Shown here: positions 16,960-27,086 of the stretch, piece after piece | Numbering within the stretch: the first letter of the stretch is position 1 | Layout of the letters: every line of letters starts with the position of its first letter | NCBI RefSeq assembly: GCF_017115105.1 | Contig: NZ_JABXKH010000087.1 | Coordinates: 1 to 64,000, forward strand | DNA: 64,000 nt | DNA from: Nostoc sp. NMS2 | Lineage (GTDB): Bacteria; Cyanobacteriota; Cyanobacteriia; Cyanobacteriales; Nostocaceae | Direction: 5' to 3' | Position numbers and translations under genes: made by a program | Notes under the pieces: model-generated | Databases searched by the model: none | Told to the model about the DNA's origin: nothing | The model's input: only the letters and a program-made list of their open reading frames with translations

Positions 16960-18192
16960 ATGACTAACTCATCAAACCCTCAAACTAATGAGGATACCGA
17001 AGTGTCCGAAGCGCAGTTTGAAAAAAATGAACCAGTCAAATGGTTTGATAGCGATTCTCAGCCTGATGAGACATATTCAATCAATGAGTATGAAATAACT
17101 ACATCGCCTAATGATTTTAATATTAAGACGATGTATGACTTTATAAAATCTGGCGCTATCAATATTCCAGGTTTCCAACGTAATTATGTCTGGGATATTA
17201 AAAGAGCTTCAAAACTAATTGAATCTATCATAGTTGGCTTACCTATTCCACAGATATTTCTTTATCAGGAATCAAGAAACAAATTTTTGGTAATAGATGG
17301 GCAACAACGCTTAATGTCTCTCTACTATTTCATTGAGCAACGCTTTCCAAAAGACGAAAAGAGAACTATTTTGAGGCGAATTTTTGAAGAGAATGGCAAG
17401 ATTCCAGATGAAATTCTGGGAGATGATGCCTATTTCACCAAATTCAACTTGCAATTGCCCTCAAGTTTACCAAATCATCCCAATAAGTTAAATAAAATCA
17501 ACTACTCAACCCTAGATGAATATAAGATTGCATTCGATTTGCGAACTATAAGAAATATCATAATCAAGCAGAACTTTCCAGAAGAAGATGATTCTTGTAT
17601 ATATGAAATTTTTAATCGCCTAAACTCTGGCGGTATAAATTTAAAACCTCAAGAGATTAGGACAAGCCTATATTATTCTGATTTCTACAATATGTTGTAT
17701 CGGCTCAATACTCTACCTGCCTGGCGACGAATAATTGGAGTTGACGAACCGGATCTGAATATGAAAGACATTGAAATTCTCTTAAGAGGATTTGCAATGT
17801 TAGTTGAGCGCCAAGAATATCAGTCGTCTATGGTGAAGTTTCTCAATAGCTTTTCTAAGAACTGTAAAAAATTGAAAACTGAACAGATAGATTACCTTGA
17901 AAGGCTATTCCACTCTTTTTTAGAGGCTTGCTCAGAATTGCCAGAAAAAGCATTTTATCGAAAGACAACTAATAAGTTTAATATTTCTATTTTTGAAGCG
18001 GTGTTTGTCGCTCAATGTGGACATTTTTTTGAAACACGTCAGTTTGTTGAAGGAAAGATAGATACTGAAAAGCTCGAAGAACTAAAAAGTGATACAGAGT
18101 TTGTAGAAGCCATACAATCTCAAACTACCAGTAAGGAAAATGTCAACAAAAGATTACAAAAAGCGGCAATTATTCTGCGTAAAGAATTGTGA
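16960..18192 (+). CDS. DUF262 (GmrSD-N/ParB-like) protein
   Basis: The 410-residue protein has a DUF262 domain at about 60-200: NIPGFQRNYVWDIKRASKLI, the segment ESIIVGLPIPQIFLY, and VIDGQQRLMSLYYFIEQRFP. The R/DGQQR residues are the family's nucleotide-handling signature. The C-terminal half is helical. The DUF1524 HNH nuclease of GmrSD-type enzymes is absent. Three bases separate it from the HEPN-like gene downstream, so the two form an operon. A defence or conflict role is inferred from the family. Confidence 0.85.
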   Translation: MTNSSNPQTNEDTEVSEAQFEKNEPVKWFDSDSQPDETYSINEYEITTSPNDFNIKTMYDFIKSGAINIPGFQRNYVWDIKRASKLIESIIVGLPIPQIFLYQESRNKFLVIDGQQRLMSLYYFIEQRFPKDEKRTILRRIFEENGKIPDEILGDDAYFTKFNLQLPSSLPNHPNKLNKINYSTLDEYKIAFDLRTIRNIIIKQNFPEEDDSCIYEIFNRLNSGGINLKPQEIRTSLYYSDFYNMLYRLNTLPAWRRIIGVDEPDLNMKDIEILLRGFAMLVERQEYQSSMVKFLNSFSKNCKKLKTEQIDYLERLFHSFLEACSELPEKAFYRKTTNKFNISIFEAVFVAQCGHFFETRQFVEGKIDTEKLEELKSDTEFVEAIQSQTTSKENVNKRLQKAAIILRKEL

Positions 18193-18195
18193 TTT

Positions 18196-18534
18196 ATGAT
18201 AAGACAAAGTATTGTTGACCGAATTTATCAAGATAATCTAGACCTTCTCAAATTTCTAGAGGAGAAAAACGAGCCATCTTTTATGGTTCAATTTAATATT
18301 GTTTTTACCAAAACTTTACTACTCTCAGCAGCAAGCTACTTTGAACATGAGATTTGTCGAATGGTTCAAACATTTATTGAGTATAAAACTCAGAATGATG
18401 AATGCATTGTTTCAATAGTTAAACAGAAGGCGATCGAAAGACAATATCACACATATTTCGATTGGGAAGAGGGAACCTCCAGAGCTTATTTATCCGTCTT
18501 TTCTGCGTCCAATCATTTCAGTCTAGCAGGTTAA
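18196..18534 (+). pseudogene. HEPN-like nuclease (MAE_28990/MAE_18760 type), truncated
   Basis: The 112 residues resemble the N-terminal half of the HEPN-like nucleases that often follow DUF262 genes: DRIYQDNLDLLKFLEE, then FTKTLLLSAASYFEHEICRM and VQTFIEYKT. The catalytic R-x4-6-H motif expected in the C-terminal half is missing. The frame stops shortly before the 217-bp repeat at 18623, and the sequence beyond 18534 is not recognisably related. The family assignment is by resemblance. Confidence 0.55.
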
Positions 18535-18622
18535 CACTTTATGGAGCAAATGGACAAAATATTGTACTATAGTGTGAATGAAAATTTTATCTGCTGCTGC
18601 TCAATTTAGCTACTACGCTATA

Positions 18623-18840
18623 TTTAATCTAAAAAATGGTCGTTAAAAATAGTCTTTTGTTTTACAGTTTTTCTTAGAGCAAAATGCAATAAAAATCTAA
18701 AACCCAGACTCCATAAGAGTTATGCTATCTAAAGTATCAAAACCGATTATTCTTAGATAACCCTGCAACTTGCATTTAGGCTAGAAATAGACTCTTTTTC
18801 CTCCCGTCGCGAAAAAACCTTGCATTATATGATGTTGAAG
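18623..18840. repeat. 217-bp dispersed repeat, copy at the nifD junction
   Basis: This is the partner of the block at 12624-12840. It contains the stop codon that ends the chimeric nifD frame at 18781. Its right end is 38 bp inside the nifD crossover site. Confidence 0.7.
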
Positions 18841-20241
18841 TGCGTTGGCGCGTAGCCCGCCGTAGGCATCGCTAGGTTCGGAGTAATCCCAAGAGTGCAT
18901 TTGACGGAAAGGAAGACCCATCTTTTGGAAGACGTACTTCTCTTTCACACCAGAAGCTACTAGGTCAGGCTTCAGCGCTTTGATAAATTCCTCGAATTCG
19001 TAAGCGGTAACGTCGTCATAAACGATGGTGCCGTTTTCGATGTAGTGAGTGGTACGTTTGTAGTCGTCATTATGAGCGAACTCATAACCAGTACCAATCA
19101 TCTTCATGCCCAAGTCTAGGAAAGCTGGGACAACGTGGCGAGGACGTAGACCACCAACCATGATGGCAACAGTCTTACCATCCAAACGGGGGCGATACTT
19201 AGCAATTACCGCATCCATTGTGGGTTGATATTTGGCGATAACCTTCTCAGCGTTTGCTTGGATTGTTTCGTCAAACTTGGAAGCGATTTCCCGTAAAGAT
19301 TCAGCAATCTTGGTGGGGCCGAAGAAATTATACTCAAGCCAGGGTATTCCATAAGCTTCTTCCATGTGACGGCTGATGTAGTTCATCGACCGGTAACAGT
19401 GGATGAGGTTCATCTTCACATTGGGGGTCATCAACATTTCGTTGATGGTGCCATCACCTGACCACTGAGCGACTACGCGCAAGCCGATTTCTTCTAACAG
19501 GATGCGGCTAGCCCAAGCATCTCCACCGATGTTGTAGTCACCAATGATGGCTACATCATAAGGAGTACCTTCAAACTTGAGTGTACCGTCTTTCTTAGCT
19601 TGGTCGGATCTGGTGAATACCCAGTCACGAACCATGTCGTTAGCAATGTGGTGTCCCAAGGATTGGGAAACACCCCGGAAGCCTTCGCAACGCACAGGTA
19701 CAACTGGCTTGCCAATTTCTTTGGATGTCTTCCGAGCAACAGCTTCGATGTCATCCCCAATTAGACCGATGGGACATTCAGATTGAATGGAAACACCACG
19801 GTTGAGGGGGAACAGTACATCTAGTTCTTGGATGAGCTTGACAAGTTTCTTGTCACCACCGAACACGATATCTCTTTCTTGGAAGTCAGAGGTGAAGTGC
19901 ATGGTACCAAAGGTATCAATACCTGTGGTGCCGATGTAGTAGTTACGACGACCAGACCAAGACCAGTAACCGCAACCTACAGGCCCGTGGCTGATGTGGA
20001 TCATGTCCTTAATAGGACCCCAAACCACACCTTTAGAACCGGCGTAAGCACAACCACGAGCGGTCATTACACCTGGAAGGGATTTGATGTTAGACTTAAC
20101 GCCGCAATCGGACTTACCTTCTTCGTATACACTTAAGTGCTTTTCCCGTTTTTTCTTAGCTTTATCGGGATAAGCGTCTAGAACTTCTTTAATTAGTTCT
20201 TTTCTTTCTTCGATGATGTTTTGATTTTCTGGAGGTGTCAT
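18781..20241 (-). CDS. nifD: Nitrogenase MoFe protein alpha chain, interrupted 5' part
   Basis: NifD is the alpha subunit of dinitrogenase and carries the P-cluster and FeMo-co. Residues 1-454 are NifD. The P-cluster cysteines are C64, C90 and C156. The FeMo-co ligands are C282 and H449. From residue 455 the frame is element sequence ([15 protein letters not shown]...), ending at 18781. The true C-terminal 30-45 residues must lie beyond the other end of the element. A functional protein can arise only after excision. The ATG is at 20241, downstream of nifH. Confidence 0.95.
   Translation of the reverse strand: MTPPENQNIIEERKELIKEVLDAYPDKAKKKREKHLSVYEEGKSDCGVKSNIKSLPGVMTARGCAYAGSKGVVWGPIKDMIHISHGPVGCGYWSWSGRRNYYIGTTGIDTFGTMHFTSDFQERDIVFGGDKKLVKLIQELDVLFPLNRGVSIQSECPIGLIGDDIEAVARKTSKEIGKPVVPVRCEGFRGVSQSLGHHIANDMVRDWVFTRSDQAKKDGTLKFEGTPYDVAIIGDYNIGGDAWASRILLEEIGLRVVAQWSGDGTINEMLMTPNVKMNLIHCYRSMNYISRHMEEAYGIPWLEYNFFGPTKIAESLREIASKFDETIQANAEKVIAKYQPTMDAVIAKYRPRLDGKTVAIMVGGLRPRHVVPAFLDLGMKMIGTGYEFAHNDDYKRTTHYIENGTIVYDDVTAYEFEEFIKALKPDLVASGVKEKYVFQKMGLPFRQMHSWDYSEPSDAYGGLRANALQHHIMQGFFATGGKRVYF
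18879..18889 (-). other. nifD element recombination site (GGATTACTCCG)
   Basis: On the minus strand the 11-mer GGATTACTCCG lies in the nifD codons for Trp-Asp-Tyr-Ser (MHSWDYS). This is the known direct-repeat target at which XisA removes the nifD element during heterocyst development in Anabaena. NifD similarity stops exactly here. Sequence at lower coordinates is therefore element DNA in vegetative-cell configuration. The partner repeat was not found in the window. Confidence 0.92.
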
Positions 20242-20333
20242 ATTTAGCCTCTGTGACTCGTAAGGATCGGGGCATAGGGGGACTAGGAGTCCCCTCTAAG
20301 GTTAGGGGGGAGATGCAAGAGAGAGGGTAAAAG

Positions 20334-20354
20334 GGAAGAATATAAAACTCTTCC
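20334..20354 (-). promoter_or_regulatory. nifH-nifD intergenic hairpin
   Basis: GGAAGA pairs with TCTTCC around a nine-base A/T loop, with a run of T-rich sequence after it on the minus strand. Another G/C-rich hairpin (GGGGACTAGGAGTCCCC) lies at about 20279-20296. Such structures between nifH and nifD are known to stabilise or end the abundant nifH transcript. The role here is inferred. Confidence 0.5.
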
Positions 20355-20392
20355 TTTTTCCTTGTGCTAAAGCGTTATTTCTTAGCAGCGAC

Positions 20393-21753
<1,361 letters not shown>

Positions 21754-22110
21754 TTACTTGTTCAAAATAGCGCCCTTCATATTTGTGACGCGATCTAGTG
21801 CAGCTTTGGTGTCTTCTGCTGACACTCCACGCACAGCCATTGCTTCACCGAGATGCTTGGCGATCGCATCGAAGTGTGGTTGCTGTAAATTCATTCCAGC
21901 GTGGGTTTTGTCCATTGGACGACCGCCGTATTGCTTTGGCCCCTCAAATATTTGAGATAAGAAAGCAACTAGATGATTACGTTGCTTCGCCATGTCTGTA
22001 CCAGCAAAAATGGGACTGAGGAGGCTGTCTGCGGCAATGCGTTTGTGGAGTTCATCTACTACTTGTTCAATAGCTGGTTGTCCACCAATGTTGTCGTACA
22101 ATGTACTCAT
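21754..22110 (-). CDS. glbN: Cyanoglobin (truncated haemoglobin)
   Basis: This 118-residue group I truncated haemoglobin begins MSTLYDNIGGQPAIEQVVDE, with FAGTDMAKQRNHLVAFLSQI, the GGRPMDKTHAGMNL loop and the proximal-His region. It binds O2 with high affinity. In Nostoc commune, glbN is known to lie between nifU and nifH, and its product accumulates under nitrogen starvation at low oxygen. The same placement here supports a role in oxygen handling near nitrogenase. Confidence 0.95.
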   Translation of the reverse strand: MSTLYDNIGGQPAIEQVVDELHKRIAADSLLSPIFAGTDMAKQRNHLVAFLSQIFEGPKQYGGRPMDKTHAGMNLQQPHFDAIAKHLGEAMAVRGVSAEDTKAALDRVTNMKGAILNK

Positions 22111-22365
22111 ATCCTGTTCCTTTGAAGCGAGTTGGATGATGAAATTTGCAAGTAGGCGCTTAATCTCTCTGCCTATATGCTGTTAGCAGTAATAGTGGTA
22201 GGACTGATACCAATTCGTAATTCGTAATTCGTAATTCGTAATTAAGAAAGAATTGGGATGAAGCATTGAGTGGAGACAATGATTCGATTCAAGTCCTACT
22301 TTCTGTTTCTGGCTGAATGCATATTAGGGCGTATTTGTCGAGTACGATAAGTCCTACAGCAATTC

Positions 22366-23265
22366 CTAAACTGCTTCGACTACAAGGCTCTTGCTGACAC
22401 GATCTTGTAATCTGGCTTCGATCGCAATTTTCAGAGTTGCTGTACTACTAGAACAGGAACCGCAAGCACCTTGCAGTACAACTTTAACGCGATCGCCTTC
22501 TACATCATAGAGTTCTACATCTCCACCGTCTGCAATCAGTACGGGTCTGACTTCTTCATCGAGAACCTTTTGAATTAGAGCAATCTTTTGCACGTTGGTT
22601 AGCGATCGCTCTTTAGACGTAACAATTTCTGTGGCAACTTTTACGCCGTAATTGTTGAGAGCAGGTGAGGCGTATTCCTGTTGAACTGATCTAATAATAT
22701 CATCGATATTAGCCAGACAGGAACCGCATCCGCCACCAGCTTTTACATAATTTGTTACTTGTTCAGCATCCGTGAGATGATTTTCTAGAATCACGCGACG
22801 AATCTTAGACTCGCTGATGCCAAAGCAACTGCAAACTAATGCACCTTCATCATCATCATCGTGGGTAGCTAGAGGTATGCCACGATAATTATAGATAGCG
22901 GCTTCTAGGGCTTCTTGTCCCATGACAGAGCAATGCATCTTTGCTTCTGGCAAACCACCCAGGTAATCTGCAATGTCTTTGTTGGACACTTTCAGGGCTT
23001 CATCTAAGGTTAAACCTTTGACCATTTCGGTTAATGCACTAGAAGATGCGATCGCACTAGTACAACCAAAGGTTTGAAAGCGAGCATCTAGAATCTTATC
23101 AGATTCTACTTCCACTTTCAGGTGCAATCTCAGAGCATCGCCACAAGCAATGCTACCGATTTCTCCCGTTGCAACCTTAACTCCAGCTTCGCTCGTTTCT
23201 TCAATTTCTCCCTGATTTTTGGGATCGTAAAACAGTTCTAATACTTTATCGGTGTAGTCCCACAT
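22366..23265 (-). CDS. nifU: Fe-S cluster scaffold NifU
   Basis: NifU assembles clusters for nitrogenase. The 299 residues have three modules. An IscU-like domain has C41, C68 and C112. A central [2Fe-2S] Fer2_BFD-type domain has C145, C147, C180 and C183. A C-terminal Nfu domain has CGSC (C268, C271). The ATG lies downstream of nifS, separated by a 130-bp repeat-filled spacer. Confidence 0.97.
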   Translation of the reverse strand: MWDYTDKVLELFYDPKNQGEIEETSEAGVKVATGEIGSIACGDALRLHLKVEVESDKILDARFQTFGCTSAIASSSALTEMVKGLTLDEALKVSNKDIADYLGGLPEAKMHCSVMGQEALEAAIYNYRGIPLATHDDDDEGALVCSCFGISESKIRRVILENHLTDAEQVTNYVKAGGGCGSCLANIDDIIRSVQQEYASPALNNYGVKVATEIVTSKERSLTNVQKIALIQKVLDEEVRPVLIADGGDVELYDVEGDRVKVVLQGACGSCSSSTATLKIAIEARLQDRVSKSLVVEAV

Positions 23266-23269
23266 AATG

Positions 23270-23395
23270 AATTTTAGATTTTAGATTTTGGATTTTAGAT
23301 TGGGGGATTGGCAGACAATTTTGGATTTTAGATTTTGGATTTTGGATTGGATTTCAATCTAAAATCTAAAATCCAAAATCTAAAATTCCTAGTCT
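23270..23395. repeat. Heptad repeats between nifS and nifU
   Basis: The spacer consists of variants of TTTTAGA and TTTTGGA, then their complements, so the transcript can fold on itself. Similar heptad arrays lie between nifS and fdxN (ATTACGA, about 24614-24646) and after glbN (ATTCGTA, about 22212-22242). Confidence 0.8.
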
Positions 23396-24604
23396 CTAAC
23401 GATGCGCTAGTGCTTGTTCTTGTCCTTGCAACCAACCTGCATCATCATTTTTGAAGGGTGAGAGGGCGCGTAAACGTTCTACAATACTGGGCATTACCTC
23501 TATGACTTGATCGATTTCGGCTTCTGTTGTGTAGCGACAAAGACTGAAACGGATGGAACCGTGCAAAGTTGTGTAGGGTAAGCCCATTGCCCGAAGGACA
23601 TGGGAAGGTTCCAGAGAACCGGAGGTGCAAGCAGAACCGGATGATGCACAGATACCGTATTTGTTCAATAACAGTAGAATTGCTTCACCTTCGATGTACT
23701 TGAAGCCGATATTTGTGGTGTTTGGCAATCTCTGCGTAACGTCGCCGTTAACTACACAATTGGGAATTGTAGCTAGTAAAGTTTGTTCCAGGCGATCGCG
23801 CAGCTTTCTTTCTCTTGCTGTCGCTTCTTCTAAGTGTAACAGTTCTAGTTCCGCAGCTTTGCCCAAGGCGATAATTGCTGGAACATTCTCAGTTCCCGCT
23901 CTCCGTCCGCGTTCTTGGTGTCCCCCAATCATGAAGGGACGGAACCGAACCCCGCGCCGAATATATAAAGCACCAATTCCTTTTGGCCCGTGCAGCTTGT
24001 GACCAGATAGGGTTAACATATCCACGGTGCTAGCCTTCATATTCAACGGGATTTTTCCCACTGCTTGCACCGCATCTACATGGAAGATAGCGCCATATTC
24101 TTTAACGCGCAACCCAATTTGCTCAATTGGAAAAACCGTGCCGGTTTCATTATTAGCATACATAATTGTCACCAAGGCGGTGTTACCCGTCAAGGAAGCT
24201 TCTAGTTCATCTAGATCCAGCTGCCCTTGATGATTTACTGATAGATAGGTAACAGTGTAACCTTGGGTTTCTAATTGTTTGCAGACATTGAGTACTGCTG
24301 GATGTTCAACTTGGGTGGTGATGATATGACGCTTTTCTGGTTGCGCTAACAGTGCGGCTCGAATCGCCGCGTTATCTCCCTCAGTACCGCAACTTGTGTA
24401 GACAATTTCAGACTCATCGGCTCCCAGAATGGCTGCAAGTTGTTCTCTTGCTGTTCTCACTGCTTTACCGACTTGCCCACCAAAGGTATGCATACTGGAG
24501 GGATTACCGTAATAATCCGTCAGGTAAGGTAACATTACCTCTATAACTTCTGGGTCTACCTTAGTGGTAGCATTATTATCGAGATAGATGCAGTTATTTT
24601 GCAT
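23396..24604 (-). CDS. nifS: Cysteine desulfurase NifS
   Basis: NifS supplies sulfur from cysteine to NifU. The 402-residue PLP enzyme shows YLDNNATTKVDPEV, HVDAVQA, the PLP-lysine segment LSGHKLHGPKGIGALY, and the active-site loop with CASSGSACTSGSLEPSHVL. The ATG at 24604 is preferred over an in-frame TTG four codons earlier. It lies downstream of fdxN in the same orientation. Confidence 0.97.
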   Translation of the reverse strand: MQNNCIYLDNNATTKVDPEVIEVMLPYLTDYYGNPSSMHTFGGQVGKAVRTAREQLAAILGADESEIVYTSCGTEGDNAAIRAALLAQPEKRHIITTQVEHPAVLNVCKQLETQGYTVTYLSVNHQGQLDLDELEASLTGNTALVTIMYANNETGTVFPIEQIGLRVKEYGAIFHVDAVQAVGKIPLNMKASTVDMLTLSGHKLHGPKGIGALYIRRGVRFRPFMIGGHQERGRRAGTENVPAIIALGKAAELELLHLEEATARERKLRDRLEQTLLATIPNCVVNGDVTQRLPNTTNIGFKYIEGEAILLLLNKYGICASSGSACTSGSLEPSHVLRAMGLPYTTLHGSIRFSLCRYTTEAEIDQVIEVMPSIVERLRALSPFKNDDAGWLQGQEQALAHR

Positions 24605-24630
24605 TGTTGTCTTCAATTACGAATTACGAA

Positions 24631-24984
24631 TTACGAATTACGAATTATTTGGGGTTGGCGCTTTTGCAACTGTTCCGAGTATTTCTGAGAATAGGTGTTA
24701 AACCAACGTTCCCAGTAATCTTGTTTATTTGTTAATTTAGCGACTACGCGGTTGTAATTGGCAAACCAGCCTTCCCAATAATCGCTAGGCAGCTGAACGC
24801 AACCGTCGCAGGTGGGACAACCAGCTTTACACTGAGGCACGGTATGAATACTACCAACACAATTTGTACAAAGTTCAGGGTCAATCCAGTGCTGTCCGTC
24901 AACCACTTTAACTGCATTTGTGGGACATACCGTTAGACAGAGATTGCAGGAAATACACTGGCTAGTAAGAATTTTGTAAGCCAT
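24631..24984 (-). CDS. fdxN: Ferredoxin FdxN, 2[4Fe-4S]
   Basis: The 117-residue product has CISCNLCLTVCP followed by a second cluster motif in CTNCVGSIHTVPQCKAGCP. The long spacing in the second motif is usual for nif-associated FdxN. The C-terminal 50 residues contain a repeated YWEGWFANYN/YWERWFNTYS motif. It probably donates electrons for NifB maturation. The gene is continuous; in Anabaena PCC 7120 it is interrupted by a 59-kb element. Confidence 0.93.
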   Translation of the reverse strand: MAYKILTSQCISCNLCLTVCPTNAVKVVDGQHWIDPELCTNCVGSIHTVPQCKAGCPTCDGCVQLPSDYWEGWFANYNRVVAKLTNKQDYWERWFNTYSQKYSEQLQKRQPQIIRNS

Positions 24985-25003
24985 GATTTATTCTCCTTTT
25001 GGG

Positions 25004-25124
25004 AATGGGGAGTGGTGAATGGGGAGTGGGAGAGACGCGATTAATCGCGTCTGTACTGGTGAATGGGGAGTGGTGAGTGGTAAATATTGAAATTCACTAC
25101 TCCCTACTCCCTACTCCCTATTCC
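25004..25124. repeat. Heptad repeats and palindrome between nifB and fdxN
   Basis: Variants of GGGGAGTGGTGAAT and TACTCCC flank the perfect palindrome AGACGCGATTAATCGCGTCT at 25033-25052. The same palindrome recurs in three other intergenic places in the window. Confidence 0.8.
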
Positions 25125-26570
25125 CTAATTCCCTAATTCCTTAACGTATTGCTCGTAGAACTCCAAAGCAACCTTTTCAATTACGTCGTAAGCTTCAACA
25201 GTCTTGATTCCAGCTTCTTGCAATTTTTCTTGAGGACAGTTGCCAATCTTGGAGACTAAAACTGCTTTGCAATCTGCGATCGCTTTCATAATATGCTCAA
25301 AGGAAGCTTCTTCGCCGTATCCACCTTGGCAGTATTGGTCAATTTTACGATGACCGATAAAGCGAACTTCGTTTCCACCCACTTCGTAAATTTGGAATTC
25401 TTTGGCATGACCGAAGTGTTGGTTAACTAATCCGCCGCCTTTGGTTGCGACTGCAACTAAAACTTTCGGACTATTGGCAATTTTCTTACCGGCTAGCGCC
25501 TTATCTTTGGCTACTTTAAGTTCTTCTTTAAACTTCTCAATCCCTTCGTGAACAGTAGCGCGTTGTTCCATGTCATATTCGGGAGCCATTTCCAAGAATT
25601 TCTCTTTGGAAAATTCTTGGCTGCGGTCTTCTCCCAATAATCCGACTGCATCGGCACGACACTGGCGACAGTGACGCATCATTTTCATGTTACCAGAGCA
25701 GTTGTCTTGAACTTCTTTAAGTTCTTTGGGTGTGGGGCCGCGTTGACCGGTTAAACCGAAGTGTGTGCCATGTTCTGGTGCAGAAATCAATGGCATGATG
25801 TTGTGCAAGAATGCACCTTTTTCACGGATGACTCGATTCACTTCAACTAAGTGATGGTCATTAATTCCGGGAATCATCACGGAGTTAACTTTGCAAAGGA
25901 TATCAGCATCTTTTAGAGCTTGCAATCCTTCCATCTGTCTTTCGTGGAGAATTCTTGCGCCTTCAATGCCTCTATAACGCTTGCGTCTGTAGTGAACCCA
26001 AGGATAAATCTTAGCACCGATCTCTGGATCTACCATGTTAATGGTGATCGTCACGTGATCTATATTTAATTGTTTAATGCGATCGATGTAGTCCGGCAGC
26101 ATTAAACCATTGGTTGATAAGCACAGCTTGATGTCTGGTGCTTGCGCTGCAATCAACTCAAATGTGCGGAAGGTCTTTTCTGGGTTCGCCAATGGGTCGC
26201 CAGGGCCGGCAATTCCCACGACTGTCATTTGCGGAATCTTACCACCAATGACCAAAGCTTTATGTGCTGCTTCTTCTGGTGTTAGCAATTCGCTAACTAC
26301 TCCAGGACGGCTTTCGTTAGCGCAATCATATTTGCGGTTGCAATAGTTGCATTGAATGTTGCAAGCTGGTGCAACTGCAACGTGCATCCGGGCGTAGTGG
26401 TGATGAGCGTCTTCGCTGTAGCAGGGATGTTTAGCAATGCGTTCTTGGAGCTGTTCGTCCCTTTCCACGGTGGTGCTGCTGGTGCTGTCGCAGCCGCAAC
26501 CACCTGATTTTGCTTGGGTTGGCGATTCCGTAGCAGGGGAGTTGAGGAGTCGTGTAGACGGTGATGTCAT
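25125..26570 (-). CDS. nifB: NifB, FeMo-co core synthase
   Basis: NifB is a radical SAM enzyme that makes NifB-co (an [8Fe-9S-C] core). From ATG 26570 it has 481 residues. The radical SAM cluster motif is [14 protein letters not shown]. Further conserved parts are [15 protein letters not shown] and [16 protein letters not shown]. The C-terminal NifX-like domain starts at [20 protein letters not shown]. The frame is open for 59 more codons to a TTG at 26747, but the added sequence is not NifB-like. It is the first gene of the minus-strand nif run. Confidence 0.96.
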   Translation of the reverse strand: MTSPSTRLLNSPATESPTQAKSGGCGCDSTSSTTVERDEQLQERIAKHPCYSEDAHHHYARMHVAVAPACNIQCNYCNRKYDCANESRPGVVSELLTPEEAAHKALVIGGKIPQMTVVGIAGPGDPLANPEKTFRTFELIAAQAPDIKLCLSTNGLMLPDYIDRIKQLNIDHVTITINMVDPEIGAKIYPWVHYRRKRYRGIEGARILHERQMEGLQALKDADILCKVNSVMIPGINDHHLVEVNRVIREKGAFLHNIMPLISAPEHGTHFGLTGQRGPTPKELKEVQDNCSGNMKMMRHCRQCRADAVGLLGEDRSQEFSKEKFLEMAPEYDMEQRATVHEGIEKFKEELKVAKDKALAGKKIANSPKVLVAVATKGGGLVNQHFGHAKEFQIYEVGGNEVRFIGHRKIDQYCQGGYGEEASFEHIMKAIADCKAVLVSKIGNCPQEKLQEAGIKTVEAYDVIEKVALEFYEQYVKELGN

Positions 26571-26939
26571 TGAGTTTCGCAAAAGGTCGGTGGACTTGGC
26601 TGCCACTGTGGGAGATGCTGTTGCTACTCTTTCATGCCCAGAATTGAAGTCGCGTCTTCCACACTGCCTGCAAACCCTTGGGTTCGGGCGACTTGTTTTC
26701 AAGTCAGGCAGACGATAGATATCTGATGTTCGGCTGGTGTGTGTCAACGTTCGGTTCTTGGGTAGAATTGGTGCTTACAGCCGCGACTTCTCTTCACTTC
26801 AGGCATGGTGCTATCTCATCCCTCCACTCACTTTTCGCTTTGTTTCGTTTCAGAGCGTTAAGTGATTGGCGATAAAAGATTTATATCAGCCGTCTTGAAG
26901 TTAGGCGATATGTCTATCTAGGATAGAATTTATTGGATT

Positions 26940-27086
26940 TATTACTTTTGTACTCAAATACTAAAAACCCTAATTCTTTAAGCATTACAAGAATTAAAAA
27001 AGTTTTTTTCGGGTAGGGGTTCTAGTCTTTTTTGGTTAGGGTTCTAGTGTTTATAGATAGGGGTTCAGGATTTCTTTGTACTCAGT
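26940..27086 (-). promoter_or_regulatory. nifB upstream control region with 22-bp phased repeats
   Basis: Read towards nifB, the region has CTGAACCCC (27061-27069 region), ACTAGAACCCTAACC and ACTAGAACCCCTACCC. The CCC blocks sit at 27061-63, 27039-41 and 27017-19, exactly 22 bp apart. Downstream at 26926-26958 lies TTTGAGTACAA, TAAT and AATCCAATAAAT, almost identical to a block before nifP. A second GAGTACAA lies at about 27076-27083. The rest of 26571-27653 shows no gene. The leader to the nifB ATG is over 350 bp. Confidence 0.75.

Noticed and set aside
9788..18840. A single about 3-kb segmental duplication covering toxin pair and 217-bp repeat
   Set aside because: The offsets are similar (5949 and about 6000) but the DNA between the two landmarks is unrelated in the two places, so I treat them as separate duplications.
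1..18870. Second GGATTACTCCG site or nifD 3' end within the window
   Set aside because: I scanned both orientations by eye and found only partial matches such as GGATTATTGAG; no C-terminal NifD sequence or nifK is present.
23270..25124. CRISPR-like array in the nif spacers
   Set aside because: These are tandem heptanucleotide repeats without spacers and with no cas genes.
26571..26747. N-terminal extension of NifB from TTG 26747
   Set aside because: The extra 59 residues are not NifB-like, while ATG 26570 gives the usual length of about 480.
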